In this document: piece by piece, positions 34,314 through 44,155 of the stretch
Layout: the number at the start of each line of letters is the position of its first letter
Numbering within the stretch: position 1 is the stretch's first letter
The notes under the pieces: generated by a model
The model's input: only the letters and a program-made list of their open reading frames with translations
The model's database searches: none
Told to the model about the DNA's origin: nothing
Source of the DNA: Mogibacterium sp.
GTDB lineage: Bacteria; Bacillota; Clostridia; Peptostreptococcales; Anaerovoracaceae
Assembly (NCBI GenBank): GCA_017433975.1
Contig: JAFRGD010000015.1
Span: 1 to 51,842 of the forward strand
Direction: 5' to 3'
Length of the DNA stretch: 51,842 nucleotides
Program-made: the position numbers and the translations under genes

Positions 34314-35204
34314 ATGGCACTCACCCCATGCAATTCCAGAGCAGACGAACAGGGACGCGAGCTGGTCCAGCACGGTACCCTGCTCTTTCCGGTCGCCTGT
34401 TACGACGACGATCTCACCAAAGAACTCGTCCCGTGGCACTGGCACGACGAGATCGAAGCGATCTACATCACCGACGGCGAAGTGGTCGTTGCGGCCGCAG
34501 GCGAGCAGTACACACTGGTACCGGGCGACGGCTGCATCATCAACAGCGACGTGATGCACTCCTGCTGGGGCAGCGGCACCGGCGCAGCCGTGCTGCACTC
34601 GGTGGTCTTCCACCCGCGGCTGGTCGGCGGTGGCGCGGAGAGCGTCTTCTGGCAGAACTACGTCCAACCAGTCATCGGAAACCGGGCGTTTCAGATCGCG
34701 CTGCTCCGGCACGACGACGCGGAGGACCGGGTCGCCGTCCGCAATATCGAAGACGCCTGGGAGGCCTGCAGGGACGAACCGGCCGGTTACGAGTTCCTCA
34801 CCCGGGAAGCCATGTCCAAACTGATCTTCCTGTTGCAGTCTCACATTGCCCCGGAACCCGTGGCCGCGTCCGACCGGGACCTTCGGAACGAGGCCCGGCT
34901 CAAAGAGATGCTCGAATATATCCGCCGTAACCTCGACGGACCGATTACGGTGCGGGACATCGCCGGCGCCGCCGCCGTCAGCGAGAGCGAGTGCCTCCGT
35001 TGCTTCAAGGCCGGCATCCACACCACCCCGATGCAATACGTCAAACAGCTCCGCCTGATCCGCGCCGCGGAGCTCCTCCGCACCTCCGCCCTCCGGGTCA
35101 ACGAGGTCGCGGCGGCCTGCGGCTTCCACGAGATGAGCTACTTCACCCGCGCCTTCCGCGGCGAGTACGGTGTATCCCCGACCGAGTACCGGAACCAAGC
35201 ATAA
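34314..35204 (+). CDS. AraC-family transcriptional regulator with cupin sensor
   Basis: A 296-residue regulator. The N-terminal cupin-like sensor (about 25-130) carries PWHWHDEIEAIYITDGEV and VPGDGCIINSDVMHSCW. The C-terminal AraC domain (about 190-294) has two helix-turn-helix units (ITVRDIAGAAAVSESECLRC; LRVNEVAAACGFHEMSYFTR) and ends with the typical GVSPTEYR. GGGAGGA precedes the ATG at 34314. An upstream in-frame extension lacks a site. Such proteins usually sense sugars or small metabolites; the ligand is unknown. It does not obviously regulate asnB, which has its own RNA leader. Confidence 0.9.
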   Translation: MALTPCNSRADEQGRELVQHGTLLFPVACYDDDLTKELVPWHWHDEIEAIYITDGEVVVAAAGEQYTLVPGDGCIINSDVMHSCWGSGTGAAVLHSVVFHPRLVGGGAESVFWQNYVQPVIGNRAFQIALLRHDDAEDRVAVRNIEDAWEACRDEPAGYEFLTREAMSKLIFLLQSHIAPEPVAASDRDLRNEARLKEMLEYIRRNLDGPITVRDIAGAAAVSESECLRCFKAGIHTTPMQYVKQLRLIRAAELLRTSALRVNEVAAACGFHEMSYFTRAFRGEYGVSPTEYRNQA

Positions 35205-35257
35205 ATATAGAATTTAGTATATTTCACAAATTTTTACAAATTTTTCGCGAAAACCTA

Positions 35258-35285
35258 TTGACATCTCACAAAATCGGACTATAAT
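35258..35285 (+). promoter_or_regulatory. Promoter of the T-box / asnB transcript
   Basis: TTGACA (35258-35263), a 16-bp spacer, then TATAAT (35280-35285), both perfect hexamers, set in AT-rich DNA. Transcription would start near 35292, at the start of the T-box leader. Confidence 0.85.
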
Positions 35286-35291
35286 GCGAGT

Positions 35292-35713
35292 ATAAATTGA
35301 ATACACAGTAAAAGCACTGATCGGGAAAAGTACCATAGAGGTTCAGTCACAGTGAGTGGTGGGACAGTGGAAACGCCATACGAAGAGGCTATGCGAAGAA
35401 CACCCGGGAGCTGCAAACAGAAATCCCCGCGATCACCGTTCCACGGAGCGGCGGCGGAGAGAGTAAGGGCGCCGGTTTGCGGCCGTCATACCGCACGGGC
35501 TTGTTGGAGCTTTGTAGGACCCGTCGATTGGGACTGGCCGGTTTATTCCGGCGTTGCATGATATGGTCACCTTATTGTTTCCAAAGAGCTCAGTAAGGTG
35601 ATCGTTTTATTTTAGCGATAATTCAGGTGGCACCGCGGATCGCAGTTATTCGTCCTGACCGCAGGGAGACTTCCCTCCCTGCGCAGAGACAACTGCGCCA
35701 GATCCGGAGGTGC
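35292..35713 (+). ncRNA. T-box leader, Asn specificity, probably translational
   Basis: A T-box riboswitch of about 420 nt. Stem I ends with GCGAAGAACACCC, whose AAC (35399-35401) sits where the specifier triplet lies in known leaders (before ACYC), so tRNA-Asn is read. A stem III hairpin lies near 35566-35603. The T-box sequence AGGTGGCACCGCGG (35625-35638) pairs with uncharged tRNA ends. No T-run follows the GCAGGGAG/CTCCCTGC hairpin (35661-35682). Instead GCACC (35630-35634), GGATC (35637-35641) and GCAGTT (35642-35647) can pair with GGTGC (35709-35713), GATCC (35701-35705) and AACTGC (35691-35696), burying the ribosome binding site of asnB. Confidence 0.85.
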
Positions 35714-35718
35714 TATTT

Positions 35719-37299
35719 ATGTGTACGGTAATTGGAAGTCAGGGCAGCAAGCTGCCGACCGAAGAACTTGCGACTTACTTTGCTGCGACAGAGTCCAGAG
35801 GCCCGGACAAGACGATGATCATGGAGTTCGGCTCCTGCCGGCTCGGCTTTCAGCGGCTTTCCATCATGGACCTGACGGACCGCGGCATGCAGCCGTTCGT
35901 CCGGAGCGGCGACGCCGTCGTCTGCAACGGTGAGATCTACGGCTTCCGCGCGCTCAAGGAAGAGCTTTCGGACCGCTACACCTTCTCCTCCGACTGCGAC
36001 TGCGAACTCATCCTCCCGCTCTACCACGAACACGGTACGGGCATGTTCAAGGAGCTCGGCTCCGAGTTCGCGCTCATCCTTTATGATCAGGAGACCGACT
36101 CTCTCATCGCGGCGAGGGACCCGATTGGCATCCGCCCGCTTTATTACGGATACGACCGCTTTGACGAGATCATCTTCGCGAGCGAGCCGAAGGACCTGAT
36201 CGGACTCTGCAAGACCGTCCGCCCGTTCCCTCCTGGCTACTACTACAAAGACGGTGCCTTCCATCAGTACATGGACATCACCGAACGAACCGAATACGTG
36301 GAAGACGACGTCGACACCGTCTGCGCGGAGATCCGCGAGAAGCTGATTCAGTCGGTTGAGACGCGTCTGGACGCCGACGCCCCGCTCGGATTCCTGCTCT
36401 CCGGCGGACTCGATTCGAGTCTGGTCTGCGCGATCAGCGCGAAACTCCTCGGGAGAAAGATCCGGACCTTTGCGATCGGCATGGACATCGACCCTATCGA
36501 CCTGCGGTATGCGAAAACTGCCGCCGAATACATCGGCGCGGAGCATACCGCTTTTTATATGACGCGGGAAGACGTGCTCAAGGCGCTGCCGGAGGTCATC
36601 CGGGCGCTCGGCACGTGGGACATCACGACCATCCGGGCAAGCCTCGGCATGTACCTCTGCTGCAAGCAAATCCGCGAGACGACGGACATCAAGGTGCTGA
36701 TGACCGGCGAGATCTCGGACGAGCTCTTCGGGTACAAGTACACGGACTTCGCGCCGGACGCGGAGAGCTTCCAGGAGGAGGCCGAGAAGCGCATCCGGGA
36801 GCTCCACCAGTACGACGTCCTGCGGGCGGACCGGTGCATCTCCTGCAACTCCATGGAGGGCCGCGTTCCGTTCGGCGACACGGACTTCGTGAAGTACGTG
36901 CTCTCGATCGACCCGGCGCTCAAGATGAACACCTACGGCATGGGCAAATACCTCCTCCGCCACGCGTTTGAGAAGGACGGCATCCTGCCGGACGAGATCC
37001 TGTGGCGGCAGAAGGCGGCGTTCTCGGACGCGGTCGGCCACTCCCTGGTCGACGACCTGATCGCCTACGCGGAGGAAAAATACACGGACGAGGAGTTCGA
37101 GGAAAAGCGCCGCCGCTACTATCACGGCCGGCCGTTCACCAAAGAGAGCCTGCTCTATCGGGAGATCTTCGAACAGTACTTCCCGGGCCAGGCCGAGATG
37201 ATCGACGACTTCTGGATGCCGAACAAGTCGTGGCCGGGGTGCGACGTCAAGGACCCGTCGGCGCGGGTGCTCTCGAACTACGGCGACAGCGGAAAGTAA
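35719..37299 (+). CDS. asnB: Asparagine synthase (glutamine-hydrolysing)
   Basis: A 526-residue class II amidotransferase that makes asparagine from aspartate, ATP and glutamine. The start at 35719 places the nucleophile at Cys2 (MCTVIG); an earlier in-frame GTG would bury it. The N-terminal glutaminase domain (1-190) includes RLGFQRLSIMD and VCNGEIYG. The synthase domain has the pyrophosphate loop LLSGGLDSS (about residue 228) and TGEISDELFGYKY. GGAGG lies nine bases upstream and can be sequestered by the T-box leader. glnN follows in the same direction, which links amide synthesis to nitrogen assimilation. Confidence 0.95.
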   Translation: MCTVIGSQGSKLPTEELATYFAATESRGPDKTMIMEFGSCRLGFQRLSIMDLTDRGMQPFVRSGDAVVCNGEIYGFRALKEELSDRYTFSSDCDCELILPLYHEHGTGMFKELGSEFALILYDQETDSLIAARDPIGIRPLYYGYDRFDEIIFASEPKDLIGLCKTVRPFPPGYYYKDGAFHQYMDITERTEYVEDDVDTVCAEIREKLIQSVETRLDADAPLGFLLSGGLDSSLVCAISAKLLGRKIRTFAIGMDIDPIDLRYAKTAAEYIGAEHTAFYMTREDVLKALPEVIRALGTWDITTIRASLGMYLCCKQIRETTDIKVLMTGEISDELFGYKYTDFAPDAESFQEEAEKRIRELHQYDVLRADRCISCNSMEGRVPFGDTDFVKYVLSIDPALKMNTYGMGKYLLRHAFEKDGILPDEILWRQKAAFSDAVGHSLVDDLIAYAEEKYTDEEFEEKRRRYYHGRPFTKESLLYREIFEQYFPGQAEMIDDFWMPNKSWPGCDVKDPSARVLSNYGDSGK

Positions 37300-37353
37300 A
37301 CACACGATGCGAACGTTAATGATATTGGAAAGAACGAAGCGAGGAGGAAAACG

Positions 37354-39438
37354 ATGAAAACCGGGACTACGGATATTTACGGAATGATGGTGTTTGACGA
37401 GGAGAAGATGAAGGAACGGCTCTCCTCCAAGGCCTTTCAGGGTTGGAAGCGCTGCCTGACGAGCGGTGAGACGCTGGACGAGTTCACCGCGGAGGAAGTT
37501 GCGGAAGCGATGAAACAGTGGGCGCTCGAGATGGGCGCGACCCACTACACGCACTGGTTCCAGCCGATGACCGGCGCCACCGCGGAGAAGCACGACAGCT
37601 TCATCGGCGCGGAGCCGGGCGGCAAGATCATGATGAAGTTTTCCGGCAAGGAGCTGGTCAAGGGCGAGCCGGACGCGTCCTCGTTCCCGTCCGGCGGGCT
37701 GCGGAGCACCTTTGAGGCGCGCGGCTACACCGCCTGGGACCCGTCGTCGCCGGCCTTCGTCAAGGAGGGATCGCTGTACATCCCGACGATCTTCCTCTCC
37801 TACTCCGGCCACTCGCTCGACAAAAAACTCCCGCTGCTCAAATCCATGGACGCGGTCGATAAGCAGGCGCTCCGGATCCTCCGCCTCTTCGGCGACACCG
37901 AGACGACCAAGGTCACGGCCCAGGTCGGGCCGGAGCAGGAGTACTTCCTGGTCGACAAGCAGATGTACATGGCCAGGGAAGACCTGCGGCTGACCGGCCG
38001 GACGCTCTTCGGCGCCCCGTCGCCGCGCGGTCAGGAAATGGAAGACCACTACTTCGGAATGATCAAGCCGCGCGTCGCGGACTTCATGAAGGAGCTCGAC
38101 GAAGAGCTCTGGAAGGTCGGCGTCCCGTCCAAGACCAAGCACAACGAGGTCGCACCGGCGCAGCACGAGATGGCCGTGATCTATAGCGACGCGAACACCG
38201 CGAACGACCACAACCAGCTCGTCATGGAGCTGCTCAAGAAGGTTGCAGACCGGCACGGCTTCGTCTGCCTGCTGCACGAGAAGCCGTTCGCCGGCGTGAA
38301 CGGCTCCGGCAAGCACAACAACTGGTCCCTCGCGACGGATACGGGCCGGAACCTCTTCAAGCCGGGCAAGACCCCGAGCCAGAACAAACAGTTCCTCCTG
38401 TTCCTCGCCGCCTTCGTCAAGGGCGTGGACGAGTACCAGGGGCTGCTCCGGGCGTCCGTCGCCTCTTCCGCAAACGACCACCGGCTCGGCGCGCAGGAAG
38501 CGCCGCCGGCCATCGTCTCGATCTTCCTCGGGGACGAGCTCTCCGAGTTGATCGATTCGATGATCGAGGGAACGGACCACGAGGACCACGGCCGGCGCAT
38601 GCTGGACTTCGGCCTCAGCGTCCTCCCGAAGATCCGTCAGGACAACACGGACCGCAACCGCACCTCTCCGATGGCCTTCACCGGCAACAAATTTGAATTC
38701 CGCATGCCTGGCTCGTCAGACTCCATTTCCGAGCCGAACGTGATCCTCAACACGATGATGGCGGAAGAGCTCGAGGAGTTCGCGGACGAGCTCGAGCAGG
38801 CCGAGGACTTCGATAAGGCGCTCTGGTCGCTGCTGCGCAGGGTGTTCTTCGAACACCGTCGGATCCTCTTCGACGGGAACGGCTACAGCGACGCCTGGAT
38901 CGAAGAAGCGGAACGCCGCGGGCTCAAGAACCTCCGCACCACACCGGAGGCCCTGCCGGAGCTGATCTCGGACGAGGCGGTCAAACTGCTGACGAAGCAC
39001 GGGATCTTTACGGAGGAAGAGGTCCACGCGCGGTACGCGATCTTCATCGAGAAATACATCCAGGAGATCCTCATCGAAAGCCGCACCATGACCGACATGG
39101 TCCGCAAGGACATCCTCCCGGCCGCGTCGTCGGCGCTCGCGGACCTGCTCCGCAAGGTCTGCCTGCAGAAGGACTGCGGCATCGAGGCGTCGTACGAGCG
39201 GACCACAGCGAAGGAAGTCGCGGAGCTCATGAACGGGCTCGCCGCGGCGGAGGACGAGCTTACGCAGGCGACAGCTGCGCTCCCATCGGCCGAAGAGGAA
39301 GCCGCCTACTACTGTAGAGACCAGATCCTCCCGGTCATGGCGGCGGTCAGAAAGTACGCCGACGGGCTCGAGCAAGCCGTGGACCGCAAGGTCTGGCCGC
39401 TCCCGACCTATGCGGAGCTGTTCTTCAGCGAAAAGTAA
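37354..39438 (+). CDS. glnN: Glutamine synthetase type III
   Basis: A 694-residue type III glutamine synthetase, a length typical of GlnN (about 700) and far longer than GlnA (about 445). It forms glutamine from glutamate, ammonia and ATP. Visible are [20 protein letters not shown] (type III-specific N-terminal block), [11 protein letters not shown] (metal-binding Glu), [24 protein letters not shown] (ammonia/glutamate site) and [26 protein letters not shown] precedes the ATG, and asnB ends 54 bases upstream, so the two are probably co-transcribed. Confidence 0.96.
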   Translation: MKTGTTDIYGMMVFDEEKMKERLSSKAFQGWKRCLTSGETLDEFTAEEVAEAMKQWALEMGATHYTHWFQPMTGATAEKHDSFIGAEPGGKIMMKFSGKELVKGEPDASSFPSGGLRSTFEARGYTAWDPSSPAFVKEGSLYIPTIFLSYSGHSLDKKLPLLKSMDAVDKQALRILRLFGDTETTKVTAQVGPEQEYFLVDKQMYMAREDLRLTGRTLFGAPSPRGQEMEDHYFGMIKPRVADFMKELDEELWKVGVPSKTKHNEVAPAQHEMAVIYSDANTANDHNQLVMELLKKVADRHGFVCLLHEKPFAGVNGSGKHNNWSLATDTGRNLFKPGKTPSQNKQFLLFLAAFVKGVDEYQGLLRASVASSANDHRLGAQEAPPAIVSIFLGDELSELIDSMIEGTDHEDHGRRMLDFGLSVLPKIRQDNTDRNRTSPMAFTGNKFEFRMPGSSDSISEPNVILNTMMAEELEEFADELEQAEDFDKALWSLLRRVFFEHRRILFDGNGYSDAWIEEAERRGLKNLRTTPEALPELISDEAVKLLTKHGIFTEEEVHARYAIFIEKYIQEILIESRTMTDMVRKDILPAASSALADLLRKVCLQKDCGIEASYERTTAKEVAELMNGLAAAEDELTQATAALPSAEEEAAYYCRDQILPVMAAVRKYADGLEQAVDRKVWPLPTYAELFFSEK

Positions 39439-39452
39439 CCAGGAGAGAAACC

Positions 39453-40145
39453 ATGGACGCGCGAGAGATTATTCGTTACATAAGAGACGCCAAGAAGAAA
39501 ACACCGGTCAAGATCTACGTCCGCGAGAAGGAACCGCTGGACTACGGCGACGCAAAGGTCTTCGGCGCGGGGGACAAAATCGTATTCGGCGAGTGGGAAG
39601 CGCTCCGCCCGATCATCGAAGCCAACGCGGACAAGATCGACGAGATCGTCATCGAGAACAGCAGCCGGAACAGCGCCGTCCCGATGCTTGAAATCAGGGA
39701 CCTTCCGGCCCGGATCGAACCCGGAGCAATCATCCGCGACCAGGTCGAAATCGGTGAGCGGTCCGTCATCATGATGGGTGCGATCCTGAACATCGGCGCG
39801 GTGATCGGAAGCGATACGATGATCGACATGGGCGCCGTCATCGGCGGCCGGGCCATCGTCGGGAACAACTGCCACATCGGGGCCGGGGCCGTCCTGGCCG
39901 GCGTCGTGGAACCCGCCTCCGCGGTACCGGTCGTCGTGGAAGACGACGTGCTGATCGGCGCCAACGCCGTCGTGATCGAAGGCGTCCACATTGGGAAGGG
40001 CGCCGTCGTCGCAGCAGGTGCGGTCGTCATCTCCGACGTGCCGGCGAACATGGTCGCAGCCGGGAACCCGGCGCGGATCGTCAAGGCAAAAGACGAAAAG
40101 ACGATCGCAAAGACGACGCTGGAAGCCGACTTGAGGAAACTATAG
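39453..40145 (+). CDS. dapH: Tetrahydrodipicolinate N-acetyltransferase
   Basis: A 230-residue left-handed beta-helix acyltransferase. An N-terminal helical domain (1-90: [15 protein letters not shown]) precedes hexapeptide repeats (about 95-205: [37 protein letters not shown]). The C-terminus ([16 protein letters not shown]) is typical of DapH. It acetylates tetrahydrodipicolinate, the first step of the acetyl branch of diaminopimelate synthesis. The later enzymes of this branch are encoded at 41833, 42995 and 44155. It begins 14 bases after glnN. Confidence 0.94.
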   Translation: MDAREIIRYIRDAKKKTPVKIYVREKEPLDYGDAKVFGAGDKIVFGEWEALRPIIEANADKIDEIVIENSSRNSAVPMLEIRDLPARIEPGAIIRDQVEIGERSVIMMGAILNIGAVIGSDTMIDMGAVIGGRAIVGNNCHIGAGAVLAGVVEPASAVPVVVEDDVLIGANAVVIEGVHIGKGAVVAAGAVVISDVPANMVAAGNPARIVKAKDEKTIAKTTLEADLRKL

Positions 40146-40272
40146 TCAATACAGACCTTTTCCGCAGGCTCCGCCGGAAAATGGGAACCGGTTCACTGGG
40201 TCATGCCAGAAAACATGGACCGCCTGCGTTAAAGATAAAAAAGAAAGAACAAGAACAGGAGGAATGGCTATT

Positions 40273-40560
40273 ATGAAACACTTTGTTTTGCTGAAGTTCG
40301 AACCCGGGTTTGATGTGGACGCGGCAGAGGTCATCGTGAGGGACACCTACAAAGGTCTCGGCGAGGCGCTGCCGTGGCTGACCAACCCCTGCGTGTATCG
40401 AAGCTGCATCGTGAGGGACACCAACGCGGACATCATGGCGACCGTCGACCTCGAATCCGAGGACTACCTGAAACCGTACCTGACGCACCCGCTGCACCTC
40501 GCGATGGCGGAAAAGCTGAATCCGCATATCATTCAACGCAACTCCTTTGATTATAAATAA
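40273..40560 (+). CDS. Dabb-domain (stress-responsive A/B barrel) protein
   Basis: A 95-residue ferredoxin-like barrel protein of the Dabb family (MKHFVLLKFEPG; THPLHLAMAEKLNPHI). I place the start at 40273, ten bases after AGGAGG; the ATG at 40264 nearly touches that site. Dabb proteins are small dimers of varied or unknown function. It sits between dapH and a YkvI-like transporter. The 127-base spacer before it contains a CGCAGGC/GCCTGCG pairing but no clear terminator. Confidence 0.8.
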   Translation: MKHFVLLKFEPGFDVDAAEVIVRDTYKGLGEALPWLTNPCVYRSCIVRDTNADIMATVDLESEDYLKPYLTHPLHLAMAEKLNPHIIQRNSFDYK

Positions 40561-40578
40561 AAGAAAGGAAGGACAATT

Positions 40579-41703
40579 ATGAAAAAGACAAGCATTTTCG
40601 CAACGGCCTATCTAGGCGTCGCAGCCGTGTGGCTTGGCGGCCACTTCGGTCCGGGCTTCGCCACAGGAGCGTTCAGTGCACAGTATTATGAGAAATACGG
40701 CTGGATCGGCCTGCTCATGCCGCTGTTCGCGATGCTCATCACCGGCGGCGTCATGTTCTACATGGTAGAATTCGCCCGCAGCCACGGCACCACGAACTAC
40801 CGGTCCTTTGTCCAGGCCGCCTTCGGCGGTGACACCTTCGGCAAGGTCATGGTCGTTTTTTATGACATCCTCTTTGTCGGTACCGTCATCGGTGCCGGCG
40901 GCCTCGCCGTTGCAGGGGAAGCCAACATCCTCGGCAAGGTCTATGGCGTGAGCTTCTGGGCAGCCGCGGTTCCGACCATCATCGTCGCTGCGCTCCTCTG
41001 CCTCTACGGCTCCAAGCTGGTCGCCCGGTCTTCAAAGTACATGATGTACGCAATCGTCATCATCGTTCTGCTCATCTTCTTCCTGAGCATCGGCTCCGGC
41101 AAACCGGATTACGCTGCTGCCTTTGCAATGCCTGCAATCGAACAGCACAACACCCTGCTCAATGCCATCTGGAAGGCCATCCTCTACGGCTGCTTCCAGT
41201 CCACCATCGCGTTCAACGTCATGTCCGTTTCCGATCTGCTTGACAGCAGAGAAGAGACCAAAAAGGCTGTCACCATCGGCTACATTGTTACCGTCATTCT
41301 GATGATCGCCATCGCCGCAACGCTCTTCGGTTATCTCCCGAGCAACCCGGACATCATCAACCTCGGCGTGACCCCGGTTCCGATGATGACTGTCATCATG
41401 GGCCTTGGCCTGCCTTGGCTGACCATCTTCTTCGTCATCCTGATGACCTTCGCCGTACTGACCAGCGCCGCCGGTATCGCAAACGCAGGCTGCGTCCGCT
41501 TTGACAGACTCTTCTCCGGCATCAAGAACGTCCAGGCCCGCCGCGCGATCATCACCGCGATCCTGTTGCTCATCGCCGCCTTCGGCGCATGGCTCGACAT
41601 GGAACGGCTGACCAAAACGGTTACGACCTATATCGGCTACGCCGGCATCTTCGGCCTTGTCATTCCTGCGTTCACGATCGTTCGCAGCAAACTGAAAAAG
41701 TAA
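40579..41703 (+). CDS. YkvI-like membrane transporter
   Basis: A 374-residue membrane protein with about ten membrane segments, matching the YkvI family of putative APC-superfamily transporters. The N-terminal helix breaks at GGHFGPGFATGAF, a Gly-rich unwound segment that binds substrate in this fold. Other features are GTVIGAGGLAVAGE and FAVLTSAAGIANAGC. AAAGGAAGG precedes the ATG. Family substrates are not firmly known, and amino acids are likely. Its place within the diaminopimelate/lysine genes suggests transport of lysine or a related compound, which is inference. Confidence 0.85.
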   Translation: MKKTSIFATAYLGVAAVWLGGHFGPGFATGAFSAQYYEKYGWIGLLMPLFAMLITGGVMFYMVEFARSHGTTNYRSFVQAAFGGDTFGKVMVVFYDILFVGTVIGAGGLAVAGEANILGKVYGVSFWAAAVPTIIVAALLCLYGSKLVARSSKYMMYAIVIIVLLIFFLSIGSGKPDYAAAFAMPAIEQHNTLLNAIWKAILYGCFQSTIAFNVMSVSDLLDSREETKKAVTIGYIVTVILMIAIAATLFGYLPSNPDIINLGVTPVPMMTVIMGLGLPWLTIFFVILMTFAVLTSAAGIANAGCVRFDRLFSGIKNVQARRAIITAILLLIAAFGAWLDMERLTKTVTTYIGYAGIFGLVIPAFTIVRSKLKK

Positions 41704-41743
41704 GAATGATATTTTAGCGATTAGTTATTTCTCTTTACAACTC

Positions 41744-41808
41744 CATAATCAAACTTCCTGCACTTTTGAAATCCGGTTCCCGTTTTCAGGCGGGAAGTTT
41801 GATTTATG
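41744..41808 (+). repeat. Long hairpin before the aminotransferase gene
   Basis: Bases 41744-41758 (CATAATCAAACTTCC) pair with 41793-41808 (GGAAGTTTGATTTATG), 15 pairs with one bulged T. The loop can form a further small helix. No T-run follows, so it is not a standard terminator. The 3' arm contains the first possible ATG (41806) of the aminotransferase frame, which would be buried, leaving the ATG at 41833 as the usable start. Confidence 0.5.
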
Positions 41809-41832
41809 GATTCTTGCGGAAAGGTGTTTGAA

Positions 41833-42978
41833 ATGTCGATGAGAGAATGCCTGAACACGGCAGTATATGGTGCGAAGCGAAGCGCGATCCGGGAGTACTC
41901 CCGCCTGGCCGCGGAAACGCCCGGCTGCATCCGCCTCACGCTCGGTGAGCCGGACTTCGACACCCCTGCCTTGGCCTCTGCAGAGGTCACTGCGGCCCGC
42001 GCGCGGGGTGAGACACATTACATCGAAAACAACGGTGACCGGTCGCTTCGGACCGCGATCGCGGCGTTTGAGCGCGACCGGAACGGAATGGACTATTCGG
42101 AAGACGAGATCATCGTCACCGCCGGCGCGACAGAAGCCCTGTTCACGGCGCTCTTCGGGATCCTCAATCCCGGGGACGAAGTGATCATCCCGACACCGGC
42201 TTTTGTTTTGTACGAAGAAATCGTAAAGCTCTGCCGCGGCGTTTGTGTTAAACTGGACACGACGGAAGACGCGTTCCAGCTCCGGCCGGAGCGGCTTTCG
42301 TGCCTGATTACGGACAGGACGAAGGCCATCGTACTGAATTCTCCGAACAACCCGACCGGCTGCGTGTATGACATGGCCAGCCTGGAGGCGGTGCGCGCCG
42401 CCGTCGCGGGGCGCGGAATCTTTGTGATCTGCGACGACGTCTACCGGAGCCTCTGCTACGCGGACGACTACCATAGTTTCTCCGAGTTCCGGGACCTCCG
42501 GGAGCAGATCCTGCTCGTGCAGAGCTTCTCGAAACCATACGCGATGACGGGCTGGCGGATGGGCTATCTCGCGGCGGACCGCTCCGTCAAGGAGCGGCTC
42601 GAGCTGATTCATCAATTCAACGTCGTCTCCACCCCGGCGCCGTTTCAACGCGCGTGCCTTAAGGCGCTGTCACTTGACACGGGAGCGATGCGCGAGACCT
42701 ACCGGCAGCGCCGGGACTACATGGTAAAGCGGCTGACCGGCATGGGAATGGAGCTGACCGTCCCGGAGGGAGCGTTTTATGCCTTCCCGTCCATCGAACG
42801 GTATGGGCTGCCGTCTTCGGAATTCTGCACGCGGCTGATCAAAGAAGCGGGCGTCGCGGTAACGCCGGGCTTCGCCTTCGGATCGGACCGCCACATCCGG
42901 ATCTCGTATTGCTGCAGTGACGCGGATATCCGCGAAGGGCTGGACCGGCTGGAGCGGTTCGTCGGCCAGCTCGGTTAA
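41833..42978 (+). CDS. Class I/II aminotransferase, probable N-acetyl-diaminopimelate aminotransferase
   Basis: A 381-residue fold-type I PLP aminotransferase. LGEPDFDTP, TAGATEALF, NSPNNPTGCVY and the PLP lysine Lys234 in SFSKPYAMTGWRMGY are all present. The start at 41833 has AAAGGTG at about six bases. An ATG at 41806 lies in a long hairpin. Flanking dapH, the M20 deacetylase and dapF make it the probable PatA/DapX-type enzyme, converting N-acetyl-2-amino-6-oxopimelate to N-acetyl-LL-diaminopimelate with glutamate. The substrate is inferred from context, since class I enzymes look alike. Confidence 0.85.
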   Translation: MSMRECLNTAVYGAKRSAIREYSRLAAETPGCIRLTLGEPDFDTPALASAEVTAARARGETHYIENNGDRSLRTAIAAFERDRNGMDYSEDEIIVTAGATEALFTALFGILNPGDEVIIPTPAFVLYEEIVKLCRGVCVKLDTTEDAFQLRPERLSCLITDRTKAIVLNSPNNPTGCVYDMASLEAVRAAVAGRGIFVICDDVYRSLCYADDYHSFSEFRDLREQILLVQSFSKPYAMTGWRMGYLAADRSVKERLELIHQFNVVSTPAPFQRACLKALSLDTGAMRETYRQRRDYMVKRLTGMGMELTVPEGAFYAFPSIERYGLPSSEFCTRLIKEAGVAVTPGFAFGSDRHIRISYCCSDADIREGLDRLERFVGQLG

Positions 42979-42994
42979 TTAGAGGAGGAATCCC

Positions 42995-44155
42995 TTGAAA
43001 ATTGATATTAATAAAGACGTCCGGCGGTTCGCGGATGAGATGGTTCAGACGCGGCATGCGATCCACAGGCAGCCGGAGCTCGGAAATAAAGAAGTCGAAA
43101 CGGCCGCGCGCATCGAGCGGTTTCTGGTGAACCACGGAATCGAGACGCAGCGCGTGCTCGGGACCGCGGTCGTCGGGACCCTGCGCGGCGCCTTGCCGGG
43201 CAAGACGGTCGCGCTGCGGGCGGACATCGACGCGCTGCCGATCCAGGAGGAGACCGGGGCGGCCTTCACCTCGGTGATGCAGGGGCGGATGCACGCCTGC
43301 GGGCACGAGGTCCACACCGCCGCAGTGCTCGGTGCGGCTGCCGTCCTCGCCGCACACCGCGAAGAGCTGGCGGGCAACGTGGTTTTCCTGTTCCAGCCGG
43401 ACGAGGAAGGAAACGGCGGCGCCGCGCGGCTCATCGACCGGGGATGCCTGGACGGCGTTGACGCGATCTTTGGCGCCCACGTCTCCCCGGACCTCCCGGA
43501 GGGACACGCGGGCTTTTGTTACGGGAAGTTCTACGCCGCTTCCGACATGTTTGAACTGACCGTCACGGGAAAGAGCGCGCACGGAGCGGACCGCGAGAAA
43601 GGAATCGACGCGCTCGCGGCGGCGGCAGAACTGGTGACGGAGCTCCTGGCGCTTCCCGCAAAAGTGACGGAGGACCGCTGCGTCGTGACCGTGGGAACGC
43701 TGCAGTCCGGAACCGCCGGCAACATTCTGGCCGGGTCTGCCCGGATGACCGGAATCGTGCGGACGCTCGGGAAAGAGACCCGGCAGCGGCTGAAAGAAGC
43801 CTTTTTTGAGACCGTGGAGCGCGTTTCGGAAGCCCACGGAACCAAAACCGAGATCCGTTACCGCCAGAGTTATCCTGGCATCGTGAACGACCCCGCCATG
43901 GCGGCGCTCGCGGAGCGGGCTGCGGCAGAGCTTCTCGAAGAGGCGCAAATCCACCGCATCTCCCGTCCGACGATGACGACGGAGGACTTCGGATACTATC
44001 TGGACCGCGTGCCGGGAGCGTTCTATCACATCGGTGCGGGCTCGGAAGAGCCGCTGCACAGTCCGCTGTTTCTTCCGTCCGACCGGGCGGTGACGACGGC
44101 CGCTGCGGTCCATGTCGCGGTGGTGCTGGACTTTCTCACAGGAGGTGATGCGTGA
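42995..44155 (+). CDS. dapL: M20 amidohydrolase, probable N-acetyldiaminopimelate deacetylase
   Basis: A 386-residue M20D hydrolase. Motifs are RHAIHRQPELGNKEVETA, ALRADIDALPI, RMHACGHEVHTAAVLGA (metal ligands), QPDEEGNGGAARL (catalytic Glu) and TMTTEDFGYYLDRVPGAF. The start is TTG at 42995 behind AGAGGAGG, five bases spaced. Between the aminotransferase and dapF, its likely reaction is removal of acetate from N-acetyl-LL-diaminopimelate. The other M20 gene in the window (24730) belongs to a transport operon. The stop overlaps the dapF start by one base (TGATG). Confidence 0.85.
   Translation: MKIDINKDVRRFADEMVQTRHAIHRQPELGNKEVETAARIERFLVNHGIETQRVLGTAVVGTLRGALPGKTVALRADIDALPIQEETGAAFTSVMQGRMHACGHEVHTAAVLGAAAVLAAHREELAGNVVFLFQPDEEGNGGAARLIDRGCLDGVDAIFGAHVSPDLPEGHAGFCYGKFYAASDMFELTVTGKSAHGADREKGIDALAAAAELVTELLALPAKVTEDRCVVTVGTLQSGTAGNILAGSARMTGIVRTLGKETRQRLKEAFFETVERVSEAHGTKTEIRYRQSYPGIVNDPAMAALAERAAAELLEEAQIHRISRPTMTTEDFGYYLDRVPGAFYHIGAGSEEPLHSPLFLPSDRAVTTAAAVHVAVVLDFLTGGDA

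Noticed and set aside
35661..35700. Rho-independent terminator in the T-box leader
   Set aside because: The GCAGGGAG/CTCCCTGC hairpin is followed by GCAGAGACAACTGC, with no T-run.
35713..38589. Very long open frame antisense to asnB and glnN
   Set aside because: GC-rich codon bias on the coding strand produces long antisense frames; the sense genes have clear motifs and ribosome binding sites. The same applies to 4785-6986 (+), 25919-28216 (-), 11225-12244 (+) and 46557-48425 (-).
40159..40229. CGCAGGC/GCCTGCG pairing between dapH and the Dabb gene as a regulatory RNA
   Set aside because: A seven-base pairing over about 60 bases with no conserved motif known to me; could occur by chance.
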